64,000 nucleotides of DNA, taken from contig CAVXCI010000001.1 of the NCBI GenBank assembly GCA_963760285.1, positions 2,170,001-2,234,000 of the forward strand, given 5' to 3'. The notes beneath the pieces are model-generated. The model had not been told where the DNA came from. It ran no database searches and worked only from the letters and a program-made list of their open reading frames with translations. This stretch comes from PALSA-278 sp963760285 (GTDB lineage: Bacteria > Acidobacteriota > Terriglobia > Acidiferrales > UBA7541). Position numbers and translations under genes: made by a program. Numbering within the stretch: the stretch's first letter is position 1; the number at the start of each line of letters is the position of its first letter. Of this stretch, positions 25,796-34,702 are shown one piece after another.

Positions 25796-26751
25796 GAGCC
25801 TTGTCCATTCACGATGTGGCAAATTTTGAGCGGTCGTCTGGCGTCCTTCCCGACGCACGGACGGCCGAGCGCGGCGCTGCCTCGCCACGGGTCAAATACT
25901 GCATCATCACTCCCATCCGCGACGAAGAGAAATTTATCGCCACTACCATCGAGTCTGTTGCTGCCCAGACGATCCGTCCAGCCGAATGGGTGATTGTGGA
26001 CGACGGCTCAACGGACGGCACGGGCGCGATTGTCGGCCGTTATGCGCTCGCCTTTCCATGGATTCGCGTGGTTCATCGCAAGAACCGCGGGTTCCGCTCC
26101 GCGGGCAGCGGTGTTATGGAGGCCTTCAACGAAGGCTATGCATCGTTGCAGCTAATGGATTGGCAGTTCATCGTGAAACTGGACGGTGATCTGGCCCTTC
26201 CTCCGGATTATTTTGAGCGCTGTTTCGAATACTTCGAGCGTTTTCCCCGTCTGGGAATGGGCGGAGGCACCATTTGCAACCGGAGGGGGACGCGGCTCGA
26301 AGTCGAAAATGGTCCGCGCTTTCATGTTCGTGGCGCAACGAAAATCTACCGCCGCGGTTGCTGGGAAGCGCTCGGCGGCCTGTTGCAGGCCCCCGGCTGG
26401 GACACGCTCGATGAAGTGAAAGCCAACATGCTGGGCTGGACCACGCGAAGTTTCTCCGATCTAAAGCTCATCCAGTTTCGCGCCACGGGAACCGCGGAAG
26501 GGAAGTGGCGGGGTCAGGTAAAGGATGGCCGCGCCGACTATTTTTCAGGTTACCATCCGCTATTTTTCGCGGCCAAGTGCTTGCGGCGTGTTTTCCGCAA
26601 GCCGTTTCTCGTTGGCTCGGCCGGGCTGGCCTACGGATTTCTTTCGGGGTATGCGAAGCGCTTGCCTCAGGTGGAAGACCGCAGCCTAATTCGATATCTA
26701 CGCCAGCAGCAGATGGGCCGGCTATTCGGCCGCAAGACCATCTGGAAGTAG
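25792..26751 (+). CDS. Glycosyltransferase family 2
   Basis: Inverting GT-A glycosyltransferase. I choose the ATG at 25792 because it overlaps the previous stop as ATGA; a GTG nine bases earlier is in frame. The nucleotide-binding fold appears from residue 35 as YCIITPIRDEEKFIATTIES with WVIVDDGSTDGTGAIVGRYA. The metal-binding DxD is FIVKLDGDLALP. The acceptor region contains RFHVRGATKIYRRGCWEALG. No membrane helices are evident. It is 25 bases from the next GT2 gene. Confidence 0.85.
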   Translation: MRALSIHDVANFERSSGVLPDARTAERGAASPRVKYCIITPIRDEEKFIATTIESVAAQTIRPAEWVIVDDGSTDGTGAIVGRYALAFPWIRVVHRKNRGFRSAGSGVMEAFNEGYASLQLMDWQFIVKLDGDLALPPDYFERCFEYFERFPRLGMGGGTICNRRGTRLEVENGPRFHVRGATKIYRRGCWEALGGLLQAPGWDTLDEVKANMLGWTTRSFSDLKLIQFRATGTAEGKWRGQVKDGRADYFSGYHPLFFAAKCLRRVFRKPFLVGSAGLAYGFLSGYAKRLPQVEDRSLIRYLRQQQMGRLFGRKTIWK

Positions 26752-26775
26752 AAACGCCACGCACAATCCTTCGCC

Positions 26776-27783
26776 ATGAGACTTTCCATCGTAATCATCT
26801 GCTGGAACGACAGCCGGGTAATTCTCGAATGCCTGGACTCAATTTTCAGCGGAACACACTCCATGGAATTTGAAGTGATTGTTTCGGACAACGGTTCGGA
26901 AGACGGATCCGTGGGGATGATTCGCGCTCGATTTCCCCAGGTGGTTGTTGTGGAGAACGGCGCGAACCTCGGGTTCGCCAAGGGCAATAATGCGGGGATT
27001 CGCGCCAGTCGCGGAGAATTGATCCTGATTTTGAATCCCGACACAATTATTCACGACGGGGGGCTGGACAAATTAGTGGCCTTCGCTGCGCGGCATCCCG
27101 AGGCGGGCGCGTTCGGCTGCCGGGTTCTCAATCCTGATGGTTCCTATCAGGAGTCCGGCCGTCCATTTCCAACCATCCAGCGCGACCTGCTCGCAGCCTT
27201 CTATCTGCATTCGTTGGGCCGCTTTTCCAAAGCAATGATCACGGATCGTTACGAAGGGTGGCGCGGGGACACGGAGCGGACCATCGATTGGCAGTCGGGA
27301 TGCTGCGTGATGTTTCGTGGAGAATTGCTGAAATCGCTGGGCGGTTTTGACGAGCAATTCTTTTACCACTACGAAGAGGTGGACTTGTGCCGCAGAGTGT
27401 GGGACGCCGGGCATTCCATTCTCTTCACGCCGAAAGCAACGATCACTCACCTGGGCGGACAATCCGTCAGCCGTTTTCCCCTTCGCTTTGAACTGGAAAA
27501 GTGCCGCAGCCGGTACCGCTATTTTTATAAGCACTTCGGGAAGAACGGAGCGCGGCGCTGCCGCCGCGTGATGCTGCTCTGGCTGCGTCTTCGCGTGATG
27601 GGATATGGGCTGCGCTGCTGGTCCAAACCGGACGAGAAAATTCAGAGCCGCCTTCGCATTTATCGGACAATCGTCGCCTGGAACAAGGCCATAGACCCGG
27701 TTCGCTTCGTCGAAAATGGCGAAGAGCCGGCTTCCGGCGCGACCCTGCCTGGCAGGCTCTTTAAGATTCTTCGAAATTCGTAA
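26776..27783 (+). CDS. Glycosyltransferase family 2, rhamnosyltransferase (WbbL)-like
   Basis: Second GT2 of the pair, 335 residues. It opens MRLSIVIICWNDSRVILECL, with IVSDNGSEDGSV, NLGFAKGNNAGIRASRGELI and the LILNPDTII motif common to rhamnosyltransferase-type GT2s. The acceptor-side signature is GCCVMFRGELLKSLGGFDEQ followed by FYHYEEVDLCRRVWDAG. The rhamnose donor preference is a family tendency only. The next gene starts 45 bases later with its own AAGGAG site. Confidence 0.85.
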   Translation: MRLSIVIICWNDSRVILECLDSIFSGTHSMEFEVIVSDNGSEDGSVGMIRARFPQVVVVENGANLGFAKGNNAGIRASRGELILILNPDTIIHDGGLDKLVAFAARHPEAGAFGCRVLNPDGSYQESGRPFPTIQRDLLAAFYLHSLGRFSKAMITDRYEGWRGDTERTIDWQSGCCVMFRGELLKSLGGFDEQFFYHYEEVDLCRRVWDAGHSILFTPKATITHLGGQSVSRFPLRFELEKCRSRYRYFYKHFGKNGARRCRRVMLLWLRLRVMGYGLRCWSKPDEKIQSRLRIYRTIVAWNKAIDPVRFVENGEEPASGATLPGRLFKILRNS

Positions 27784-27827
27784 CGTCAATCAACTCAGAC
27801 GCATTTCATTTCACCAAGGAGCAGGTT

Positions 27828-28880
27828 ATGCCAACTTCACTCGTTACTGGCGGCGCTGGATTCATGGGAGCGCACGTCGCCCACCATCTGCTGAATATGG
27901 GGCACGACGTCGTCGTCCTCGACGACCTCAGCGGCGGATTCGTGGATAACGTTCCGGTGGGAGCCACTTTCGTCAATGGTTCGCTGCTGGACCACGCCCT
28001 CATTGACCGATTGTTTGAAAAGTGCCGCTTCACCTACGTCTACCATCTGGGAGCGTATGCGGCGGAAGGGCTTAGCCATTTCATAAAGAGGTTCAATTAT
28101 CAGAACAATTTGATCGGTTCCGTGAACCTGATCAACGCCTGCGTGAACTATGACGTGAACTGCCTGGTGTTCACTTCTTCCATCGCGGTTTACGGAGCGG
28201 GCCAGGCTCCGATGACCGAGGATATGATCCCCGTCCCCGAGGATTCCTACGGGATTTCCAAGTTAGCCGTGGAGCAGGAGCTGAAGATCAGCCATGAAAT
28301 GTTCGGGCTGGACTACATCGTTTTCCGTCCGCACAACGTCTATGGCGAAAAGCAGAACATCGGTGACCGCTACCGCAATGTAGTGGGAATCTTTATGAAC
28401 CAGATTTTGCGCGGTGAGCCCATGACGATCTTCGGTGACGGCACGCAGATCCGCGCCTTCACCTACATAGACGACATTGCTCCAGCCATTGCCGCCTCGG
28501 TGGATTTTTCTCCAGCGCGGAATCAAATCTTCAACGTGGGCGCGGATGTTCCTTACACCGTAAATGAGCTTTCCATCGTTGTAGCCAAGGCCATGGGAGT
28601 GGAGTGCAATGTGGCGCATTTGGACTCACGCAATGAAGTGAAGGTCGCCTTTTCGGATCACACCAAAGCGCAGCGGGTTTTTGGAATTCAAGGGCGGACG
28701 TCTCTGCAAGATGGCATCAATGCTACTGCGGCTTGGGTCAGAAAGTTCGGCGCCAGGGAAAGCACTGTTTTCGAGAACATCGAAATTGCCAAGAACATGC
28801 CGCCCAGCTGGGCCAGCGTAGTCCGCAGCACGGATTGGCACCGCGCGGTGCGTCGCGCCGTGCCTTCATTGGTTCACTAA
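27828..28880 (+). CDS. NAD-dependent nucleotide-sugar epimerase/dehydratase
   Basis: Extended short-chain dehydrogenase acting on a nucleotide sugar, most like UDP-glucose 4-epimerases. The ATG at 27828 is preceded by AAGGAG. The Gly motif GGAGFMGAHVAHHL is at residues 8-21. The catalytic residues are visible as TSSIAVYG and the YxxxK motif SYGISKLAVEQE, then FRPHNVYGEKQNIGDRYRNV and FGDGTQIRAFTYIDDIAPAI. It would supply or convert the sugar used by the neighbouring transferases. The exact product (galactose, galacturonic acid or other) cannot be told from sequence. Confidence 0.86.
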   Translation: MPTSLVTGGAGFMGAHVAHHLLNMGHDVVVLDDLSGGFVDNVPVGATFVNGSLLDHALIDRLFEKCRFTYVYHLGAYAAEGLSHFIKRFNYQNNLIGSVNLINACVNYDVNCLVFTSSIAVYGAGQAPMTEDMIPVPEDSYGISKLAVEQELKISHEMFGLDYIVFRPHNVYGEKQNIGDRYRNVVGIFMNQILRGEPMTIFGDGTQIRAFTYIDDIAPAIAASVDFSPARNQIFNVGADVPYTVNELSIVVAKAMGVECNVAHLDSRNEVKVAFSDHTKAQRVFGIQGRTSLQDGINATAAWVRKFGARESTVFENIEIAKNMPPSWASVVRSTDWHRAVRRAVPSLVH

Positions 28881-28946
28881 TTTTGCTTCATCGCCCGAAT
28901 TCCAAGCGGGTCTCCGTTGAACCGTCCCAGATAAACAATCTAAACC

Positions 28947-30851
28947 ATGTGCGGAATTTGCGGAAAATTTGCGTTCGATAGCGGCGCCACGGTGGACGGC
29001 GCCCTGATCCAGAGCATGCTGGATTCCATCCAGCATCGCGGACCGGATGATCAGGGTGTGTACCTCGCGCCGCAGGTAGGGCTTGGCCATCGGCGCCTTT
29101 CTATCATCGATCTGAATACCGGCCACCAGCCGCTTTCCAACGAGGATGGCTCCGTCTGGATTATCTTCAACGGCGAAATTTACAACTACCGGGCGCTGCG
29201 CGCCTTCCTGCTTTCCAAGGGGCACACCTTCAGGACGCAGACGGATACGGAAGTCATCGTTCATCTCTACGAAGAGTTCGGTCCCGCTTGTGTTGAAAAA
29301 TTGCGTGGCATGTTTGCATTCGCTCTTTGGGATCAAAGAGAGCGCAGCCTGATGCTGGCGCGGGATCGCGTGGGCATTAAGCCGCTCTATTACAGCGTCA
29401 CCGGCGAATCCATCGTCTTCGGGTCAGAGATCAAGGCGATCCTTGAGGATGCCGCGGTGGCGCGGGAAGCCGCGCCGGAGATGATTGACAGGTTCCTTAC
29501 GTTTTATTTTCTTCCCGGCGAAGAAACTCTCTTCAAGGGAGTTTCAAAACTTGCTCCCGGCCATTTCCTCATTGCCAAAGGCGGCGCTGTACGCGTGCAT
29601 CAGTACTGGGAACTCGGCTTCACGAAACCTTCGCGCCGGCCGGGCTTCGAGGAAGCAAAGGAACAGCTCTGCGATTTGCTGTCCGAATCAGTCGGTCTTC
29701 ACATGATTGCCGATGTGCCCGTGGGCGTGCTTTTGAGTGGTGGTGTGGATTCCACGGCGATGCTCAGTTTTGCGGCGGAAAAAACGGGAAAACACGTCAA
29801 TAGTTACACGGTGGGCTTTTCCCAGGAGGGAATTCCGGACGAAAGGCCCTACGCCCGGCTCGCGGCGGAAAAATATGGCACGCAGCATCATGAGATGACC
29901 ATGTCCGCGAGCGACTTCGTGGACTTTCTGCCGCGCTATGTGTGGCACATGGAAGATCCTGTTTGCGAGCCGCCGGCCGTGGCCATGTACTACGTCTCGC
30001 GGCTGGCGAGCAAGGACGTAAAAGTCTTAATATCCGGGGAAGGCGGCGACGAGGCCTTTGGCGGATATAGCAACTATCGCAATGTGCTCTGGCTGGAGCG
30101 CTCCAAGAGGCTCCTTAGCCCGCTAAATGGCACCAAGGGAAAGCTCCTTCGCGCTGCCAATTCTGTTTTTCATTCGCCGCGAATTACAAAATACATTCCC
30201 CTCGCGGATATGCCCTTTCAGGACTATTACTACAGCCGCGCCTCCGGTGCGGATCGCTATTTCAACAACCAGAGCAATGGTTTGTACTCCAGCCAATATG
30301 CCGCCCATGTAAGCAAGGCGCATTCGCTTGAGCCATTGCGGAAGTGCTTTGCCGATTCCAGTTCCTTTGGTCTTTTGGACCAGATGCTTTACGTGGATAC
30401 AAAGACCTGGCTGCCAGACGACCTGCTGGTAAAAGCGGACAAGATGACCATGGCCAATTCACTGGAACTGCGCGTGCCGTTCCTGGATCACAAAGTTCTG
30501 GAATTCGCGGCCTCATTGCCCGCGGACATGAAAGTTCGGCGATTGACCACCAAGTTCCTCGCCAAAGAAGCGTTGCGCGGGCGAGTTCCCAGGGAAATCG
30601 TGCGACGCCGCAAAGCCGGGTTTCCAATTCCCTACGAGACGTGGCTCCAGAAGGACTTGCACAGCTGGTTCCGCGACCTCTTGCTCGATCCACATACCAT
30701 CGGCAGGGGATATTTCCAGCGCAACGCCGTGGAAAAACTCCTGACTGCGAATCAACAAAGCGGAGCGTATTCCAAGGAGATTTTCTCCTTGGCTACGCTT
30801 GAATTGTGGCATCGCGTATTTGTGGAGCAGAAAGCGCCCGTCGCCCTATGA
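28947..30851 (+). CDS. asnB: Asparagine synthase (glutamine-hydrolysing)-type amidotransferase
   Basis: Class II amidotransferase of 634 residues. Cys2 is exposed by the start MCGICGKFAFDSG, giving the glutaminase domain (residues 2-190, with HRRLSIIDLNTGHQPL and IFNGEIYNY). The ATP-pyrophosphatase loop LLSGGVDST is near residue 264, and the synthetase domain continues through ISGEGGDEAFGGYSNYR and DDLLVKADKMTMANSLELRV. AsnB-type enzymes in polysaccharide loci are thought to amidate a carboxylate of the glycan or its precursor, such as a uronic acid. The location here, next to a FemAB-like gene, supports that over amino-acid biosynthesis. It is preceded by a 66-base gap. Confidence 0.88.
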   Translation: MCGICGKFAFDSGATVDGALIQSMLDSIQHRGPDDQGVYLAPQVGLGHRRLSIIDLNTGHQPLSNEDGSVWIIFNGEIYNYRALRAFLLSKGHTFRTQTDTEVIVHLYEEFGPACVEKLRGMFAFALWDQRERSLMLARDRVGIKPLYYSVTGESIVFGSEIKAILEDAAVAREAAPEMIDRFLTFYFLPGEETLFKGVSKLAPGHFLIAKGGAVRVHQYWELGFTKPSRRPGFEEAKEQLCDLLSESVGLHMIADVPVGVLLSGGVDSTAMLSFAAEKTGKHVNSYTVGFSQEGIPDERPYARLAAEKYGTQHHEMTMSASDFVDFLPRYVWHMEDPVCEPPAVAMYYVSRLASKDVKVLISGEGGDEAFGGYSNYRNVLWLERSKRLLSPLNGTKGKLLRAANSVFHSPRITKYIPLADMPFQDYYYSRASGADRYFNNQSNGLYSSQYAAHVSKAHSLEPLRKCFADSSSFGLLDQMLYVDTKTWLPDDLLVKADKMTMANSLELRVPFLDHKVLEFAASLPADMKVRRLTTKFLAKEALRGRVPREIVRRRKAGFPIPYETWLQKDLHSWFRDLLLDPHTIGRGYFQRNAVEKLLTANQQSGAYSKEIFSLATLELWHRVFVEQKAPVAL

Positions 30852-30891
30852 AGCTTTGAGCCCGCGGCCATTTCTCGCGGCTCCCTCTCGT

Positions 30892-31932
30892 ATGACGATT
30901 CACTCATTTGATCCCCTGCACGATTCACGCTGGCCGGAGTTTGTCCAGCAGCACCCGCGCGCTTCCATTTTCCACACCCGGGGGTGGCTGGAGGCGCTGC
31001 AAAAAACATACGGCTATGAGCCGGTGGTTTTTACCACTTCAGCGCCCAATGAAGAATTGAATAACGGCGTTGTTTTTTGCCGTGTTCGAAGCTGGCTCAC
31101 CGGCAACCGCCTCGTCTCCGTGCCATTTTCGGACCATTGTGAGCCCCTCGTGGACGACGCGCGCTCTCTCCAGGAAATCCTCGATCCTCTAGTGACGGAG
31201 TTCAATGGCAATGGCTGGAAATTCATTGAGGTCCGGCTTAGGACAGAAGCACTGGCGGCCCAGTCGGCGCTGGCGCCAAACGAAGGTTTTGCATTTCACA
31301 CTTTGGACCTCCGCCCCACATTGGATCAGATTCACCGCAGTTTCGACAAAGACTCCGTGCAACGCAGAATCCGGCGGGCGGAGCGGGAATCACTGGAATT
31401 TGAAGAGGGCAGCTCGGAGGATCTGCTTCAGAAATTTTACCGGCTTCAGATGGTCACGCGGCGCCGTCATCAGATTCCACCCCAACCCATCCAGTGGTTC
31501 CGCAATCTGATCGAATCCATGCAGGACCAGCTCAAAATTCGCGTGGCATTCAAGGACGGCCACGCTGTCGCAAGCATTCTGACACTGCGCTTTCGCGATT
31601 CGCTTGTTTATAAATACGGCTGCTCCGACGCGCGCTTCAACAATCTGGGCGCCACGGTCATCCTTCTTTGGAAGGCCATACAGGAAGGAAAGGCATACGG
31701 CCTGACGGAATTCGATTGGGGGAAATCAGACTGGGACAATCCCGGCCTGGTCAACTTCAAGGATAATTGGGGTACGGAGCGTTCGCAGCTCTCCTACGTT
31801 CGTTATCCGGCGCGCCCGCGCCACGCGCCTCAAAGCAGTTCCCGTAGCCATCTCGCCAAAGCAATTTTTTCCTGCATCCCTGACGGATTTTTGACCGCCG
31901 CCGGGCGGATGCTCTACCGGCATATTGGTTAA
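30892..31932 (+). CDS. FemAB/GNAT-family acyltransferase (XrtA-system FemAB-like)
   Basis: Third FemAB-like protein of the cluster, 346 residues from the ATG at 30892; the frame is open upstream, but the extra codons overlap asnB. It begins MTIHSFDPLHDSRWPEFVQQ and HPRASIFHTRGWLEALQKTYG, typical of FemAB proteins linked to exosortase polysaccharide loci. Later blocks are VQRRIRRAERESLEFEEG, RLQMVTRRRHQIPPQPIQWF, DGHAVASILTLRF, YKYGCSDARFNNLGATVILL and EFDWGKSDWDNPGLVNFKDN. It is more distant from the two tandem paralogues than they are from each other. It probably adds an aminoacyl or acyl group to the glycan. Confidence 0.83.
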   Translation: MTIHSFDPLHDSRWPEFVQQHPRASIFHTRGWLEALQKTYGYEPVVFTTSAPNEELNNGVVFCRVRSWLTGNRLVSVPFSDHCEPLVDDARSLQEILDPLVTEFNGNGWKFIEVRLRTEALAAQSALAPNEGFAFHTLDLRPTLDQIHRSFDKDSVQRRIRRAERESLEFEEGSSEDLLQKFYRLQMVTRRRHQIPPQPIQWFRNLIESMQDQLKIRVAFKDGHAVASILTLRFRDSLVYKYGCSDARFNNLGATVILLWKAIQEGKAYGLTEFDWGKSDWDNPGLVNFKDNWGTERSQLSYVRYPARPRHAPQSSSRSHLAKAIFSCIPDGFLTAAGRMLYRHIG

Positions 31933-31950
31933 TAAAAAAAACGAGGCCTT

Positions 31951-33396
31951 ATGTGGAATGCATCTCGCTTGGGACCATCTCTTCGCACAGACCGTGCAGA
32001 CGTCTGCATCAATGAGGCGTTTCTGGAACACTATCGTGTGCCCGAAGAATTTGCTTATTTTCAACTGACCGGAGAACTGTCTCGGGATTGCGGCTATTTC
32101 CGGTTTGGCGAGGAGGCCATCTGCTATGGACGTACTTCCGCCAGTTCGCGACCGGATTTCTCCGGCGGCTGGCTGCCTGATTCCTTTGACAAGGCTCAGG
32201 TTGAAGATGGCTGCGTCTGGCTGCCATTTGATCCCACAGAGGTTATTGGAAATCTGCGCCTGGAGCGATACGCGGAACACGCCAACCTCAAGAATTCGGC
32301 TGGTGGCCCCAGCTCAATTGCCCGCAACGCTTACTACCTGGTCAGGCCGCTCCTTCCCGGTTCAGCGCGCGGCATCCTACAGAGGATTCATCTCCGGAAC
32401 TGGGACAAAATTGCATTCCCTCAATGGCCGGTGGATCGGTCAGTGGACAGTTTGTTCGAGGACTTGCTCCTACTGGCTCTGGAAGCCAACGGACGGGAGT
32501 CCATTCCTTTCATATGGTTCTGGCCGGAGGGTGCGTCCGGTTGTTGCATCATGACGCATGATGTGGAAACCACAGCGGGGCGCGATTTTTGCGGCGCTCT
32601 CATGGATATGGACGACACCTATGGCATCAAATCCTCCTTCCAGGTTGTCCCGGAGCAGCGCTACGACGTTTCCGAGGAATTTCTGGAAAGCATCCGCGAA
32701 AGGGGTTTTGAACTGAATGTCCACGACCTGAACCATGACGGCAAACTGTTCGAGGATCCCGATGAATTTCAGCGTCGCGCCAGGAGCATTAACCGCCACA
32801 TGGGGCGTTTCGGCGCGCAGGGGTTTCGTTCAGGCGCCATGTATCACAACGTTGATTGGTATGGCGCCCTGAAGATTTCCTACGATATGTCCGTTCCGAA
32901 CGTCGCTCACCTGGAACCGCAGCGGGGGGGATGCTGTACCGTAATGCCCTATTTCATTGGTGACGTTTTGGAATTACCGCTCACGGCCACGCAGGATTAT
33001 TCCATATTCTCCATCATGCGCAGGTATTCCATTGACCTCTGGCAGCGGCAGATTGACCTCATTCTCGAAAAGAACGGGTTGATCAGTTTTATCGTTCATC
33101 CGGACTACGTCATCGAATCTCGCGCACAGGCGGTGTACGAAGATCTCCTCCAGTATGTCTCTGACGTGTGCGACCAGCGCAACGTCTGGCGCGCTCTTCC
33201 TTCGGACGTGAACACGTGGTGGAGACAACGAGAGCAAATGACTCTGGTCCGTGACGACGGCTCCTGGCGCATCGAGGGAGAGGGAAGTGAGCGCGCGCTG
33301 GTTGCCTATGCGGAAATCGTCAATGGCCGTCTGGCGTATTCTTTTGAGCCCGTCCCGGCTCCTTTGCACGTTGCCTATTCGTCTTCTCGCGCATAG
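31951..33396 (+). CDS. Polysaccharide deacetylase (NodB-like) family protein
   Basis: Predicted metal-dependent glycan N- or O-deacetylase of 481 residues. The NodB-type domain starts around residue 197. The first motif is IMTHDVETTAGRDF (Asp204 would be the base/metal residue, replacing the usual TFDD). A histidine motif LNVHDLNHDGKLF and a late ISFIVHPDYVIE complete the metal site. The N-terminal 190 residues (YFQLTGELSRDCGYFRFGEE onwards) are a separate, unnamed region, and there is no signal peptide, so it acts in the cytoplasm or is atypical. It lies 18 bases after the FemAB-like gene. Confidence 0.75.
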   Translation: MWNASRLGPSLRTDRADVCINEAFLEHYRVPEEFAYFQLTGELSRDCGYFRFGEEAICYGRTSASSRPDFSGGWLPDSFDKAQVEDGCVWLPFDPTEVIGNLRLERYAEHANLKNSAGGPSSIARNAYYLVRPLLPGSARGILQRIHLRNWDKIAFPQWPVDRSVDSLFEDLLLLALEANGRESIPFIWFWPEGASGCCIMTHDVETTAGRDFCGALMDMDDTYGIKSSFQVVPEQRYDVSEEFLESIRERGFELNVHDLNHDGKLFEDPDEFQRRARSINRHMGRFGAQGFRSGAMYHNVDWYGALKISYDMSVPNVAHLEPQRGGCCTVMPYFIGDVLELPLTATQDYSIFSIMRRYSIDLWQRQIDLILEKNGLISFIVHPDYVIESRAQAVYEDLLQYVSDVCDQRNVWRALPSDVNTWWRQREQMTLVRDDGSWRIEGEGSERALVAYAEIVNGRLAYSFEPVPAPLHVAYSSSRA

Positions 33397-33442
33397 TTTT
33401 TGTTTTGTAATCGGGTAAATCTGAAGAGAGGTTGAAATTATC

Positions 33443-34624
33443 ATGACAGAGAAGTGTGATGCAGCAATCATCGGCGCGGGCCCTTACGGACTTTCGGCAG
33501 CAGCGCATCTGCGGGGCATCCGCGGCCTGGATGTGCGTGTTTTCGGCGAGACGATGTCCTTCTGGCAACGTCACATGCCCGCCGGCATGGTACTACGCTC
33601 GCCATACGTGGCCTCGCACCTTTCCGGCCCTGGCCGCGCCTGCACTCTGGATGCTTATGCCCAGGCGCGCGGCAATCATCTCGGCAAGCATGTTCCACTC
33701 GAGCGCTTCATTGACTATGGCCGGTGGTTCCAGCGCCAACTGGTCCCCGATGTGGATAGCCGCAAGGTTGATTGTGTTATTCAAGATGGCCGTGGATTCA
33801 GTCTAGCTCTGGCCGACGGGCAGCAGTTCAGTGCGCGCCGACTGATCGTCGCGGGCGGAATCCAGCCATTTGCGCAGCGGCCCGCGGAATTCCGCGAATG
33901 GCCGCCGTCTCGAGTCTCTCATGCCAGCGAACATGACGATCTTTCGAAGTTCACAGGACAGCGGGTTGCGGTGATTGGCGGCGGGCAGAGCGCGCTCGAA
34001 TCTGCCGCGCTGCTGCATGAGAGTGGTGCCAGCGTGGAGGTAATTGTCCGTGCCCCGTTTGTTCGCTGGCTTCAACTGGCCCACTGGATGCATCAGCCGC
34101 CGTTTGGCCCGTTGCTTTATGCGTGGCCAGATGTGGGGCCTGCCGGGGTCAGCCATCTGGTTGCCCGGCCGAATCTATTCCGGCTCCTCCCGCGTTCCGC
34201 GCAAGATCGCCTGGCTCCCCGCTCCATCCGCAGCGCGGGAGCGAATTGGCTGAAGGGTCGCTGTGCCAAGGTTCGTATCAGCACCAACCGCCATACCGTC
34301 TCCGCAGCTCCCTTCGGCGACGAAGTGGAACTCACACTCAATGATGGCGCCCGGCGGCGCGTGGATCATGTGCTCCTCGGCACGGGTTATCGTGTGGACG
34401 TTTCCAAGTACCCCTACCTCTCCCGCGAGTTGTTGGCTTCTTTCGAGTGGATTAACGGCTACCCGAAACTGAATTCGGCTTTTGAAACAACTCTTCCCGG
34501 TCTGCACTTTCTCGGTGCGCCGGCCGCGTGGAGCTTTGGTCCCCTGATGCGTTTTGTTGCCGGAACGGAATTTGCGGCGGTTAGTCTGGCGCGTGGAATC
34601 CGCCGCCAGCGTGGCTCGCGATAA
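33443..34624 (+). CDS. FAD/NAD(P)-dependent oxidoreductase, N-hydroxylase-like
   Basis: Single-component flavoprotein of the flavin-monooxygenase/lysine N6-hydroxylase type. The ATG at 33443 has AGAGAGG upstream. The FAD-binding motif is AAIIGAGPYGLSAAAHLRG (residues 7-25), and the NADPH-binding motif VAVIGGGQSALESAALLHES is near residues 174-193. The linking segment SFWQRHMPAGMVLRSPYVAS is typical of these monooxygenases, and the C-terminus ends TTLPGLHFLGAPAAWSFGPL. The substrate is unknown. Its position between deacetylase and ATP-grasp genes raises the possibility of N-hydroxylation of an amine freed by deacetylation, but a simple dehydrogenase role is equally compatible. Confidence 0.77.
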   Translation: MTEKCDAAIIGAGPYGLSAAAHLRGIRGLDVRVFGETMSFWQRHMPAGMVLRSPYVASHLSGPGRACTLDAYAQARGNHLGKHVPLERFIDYGRWFQRQLVPDVDSRKVDCVIQDGRGFSLALADGQQFSARRLIVAGGIQPFAQRPAEFREWPPSRVSHASEHDDLSKFTGQRVAVIGGGQSALESAALLHESGASVEVIVRAPFVRWLQLAHWMHQPPFGPLLYAWPDVGPAGVSHLVARPNLFRLLPRSAQDRLAPRSIRSAGANWLKGRCAKVRISTNRHTVSAAPFGDEVELTLNDGARRRVDHVLLGTGYRVDVSKYPYLSRELLASFEWINGYPKLNSAFETTLPGLHFLGAPAAWSFGPLMRFVAGTEFAAVSLARGIRRQRGSR

Positions 34625-34702
34625 TTCAGCGAACCTCCCAAGCGTCGTTGGTTCCCTTTTGCTGTTACGTCTCAGGTTCTTTAAAGTAAGGCCCGAACAT
34701 CC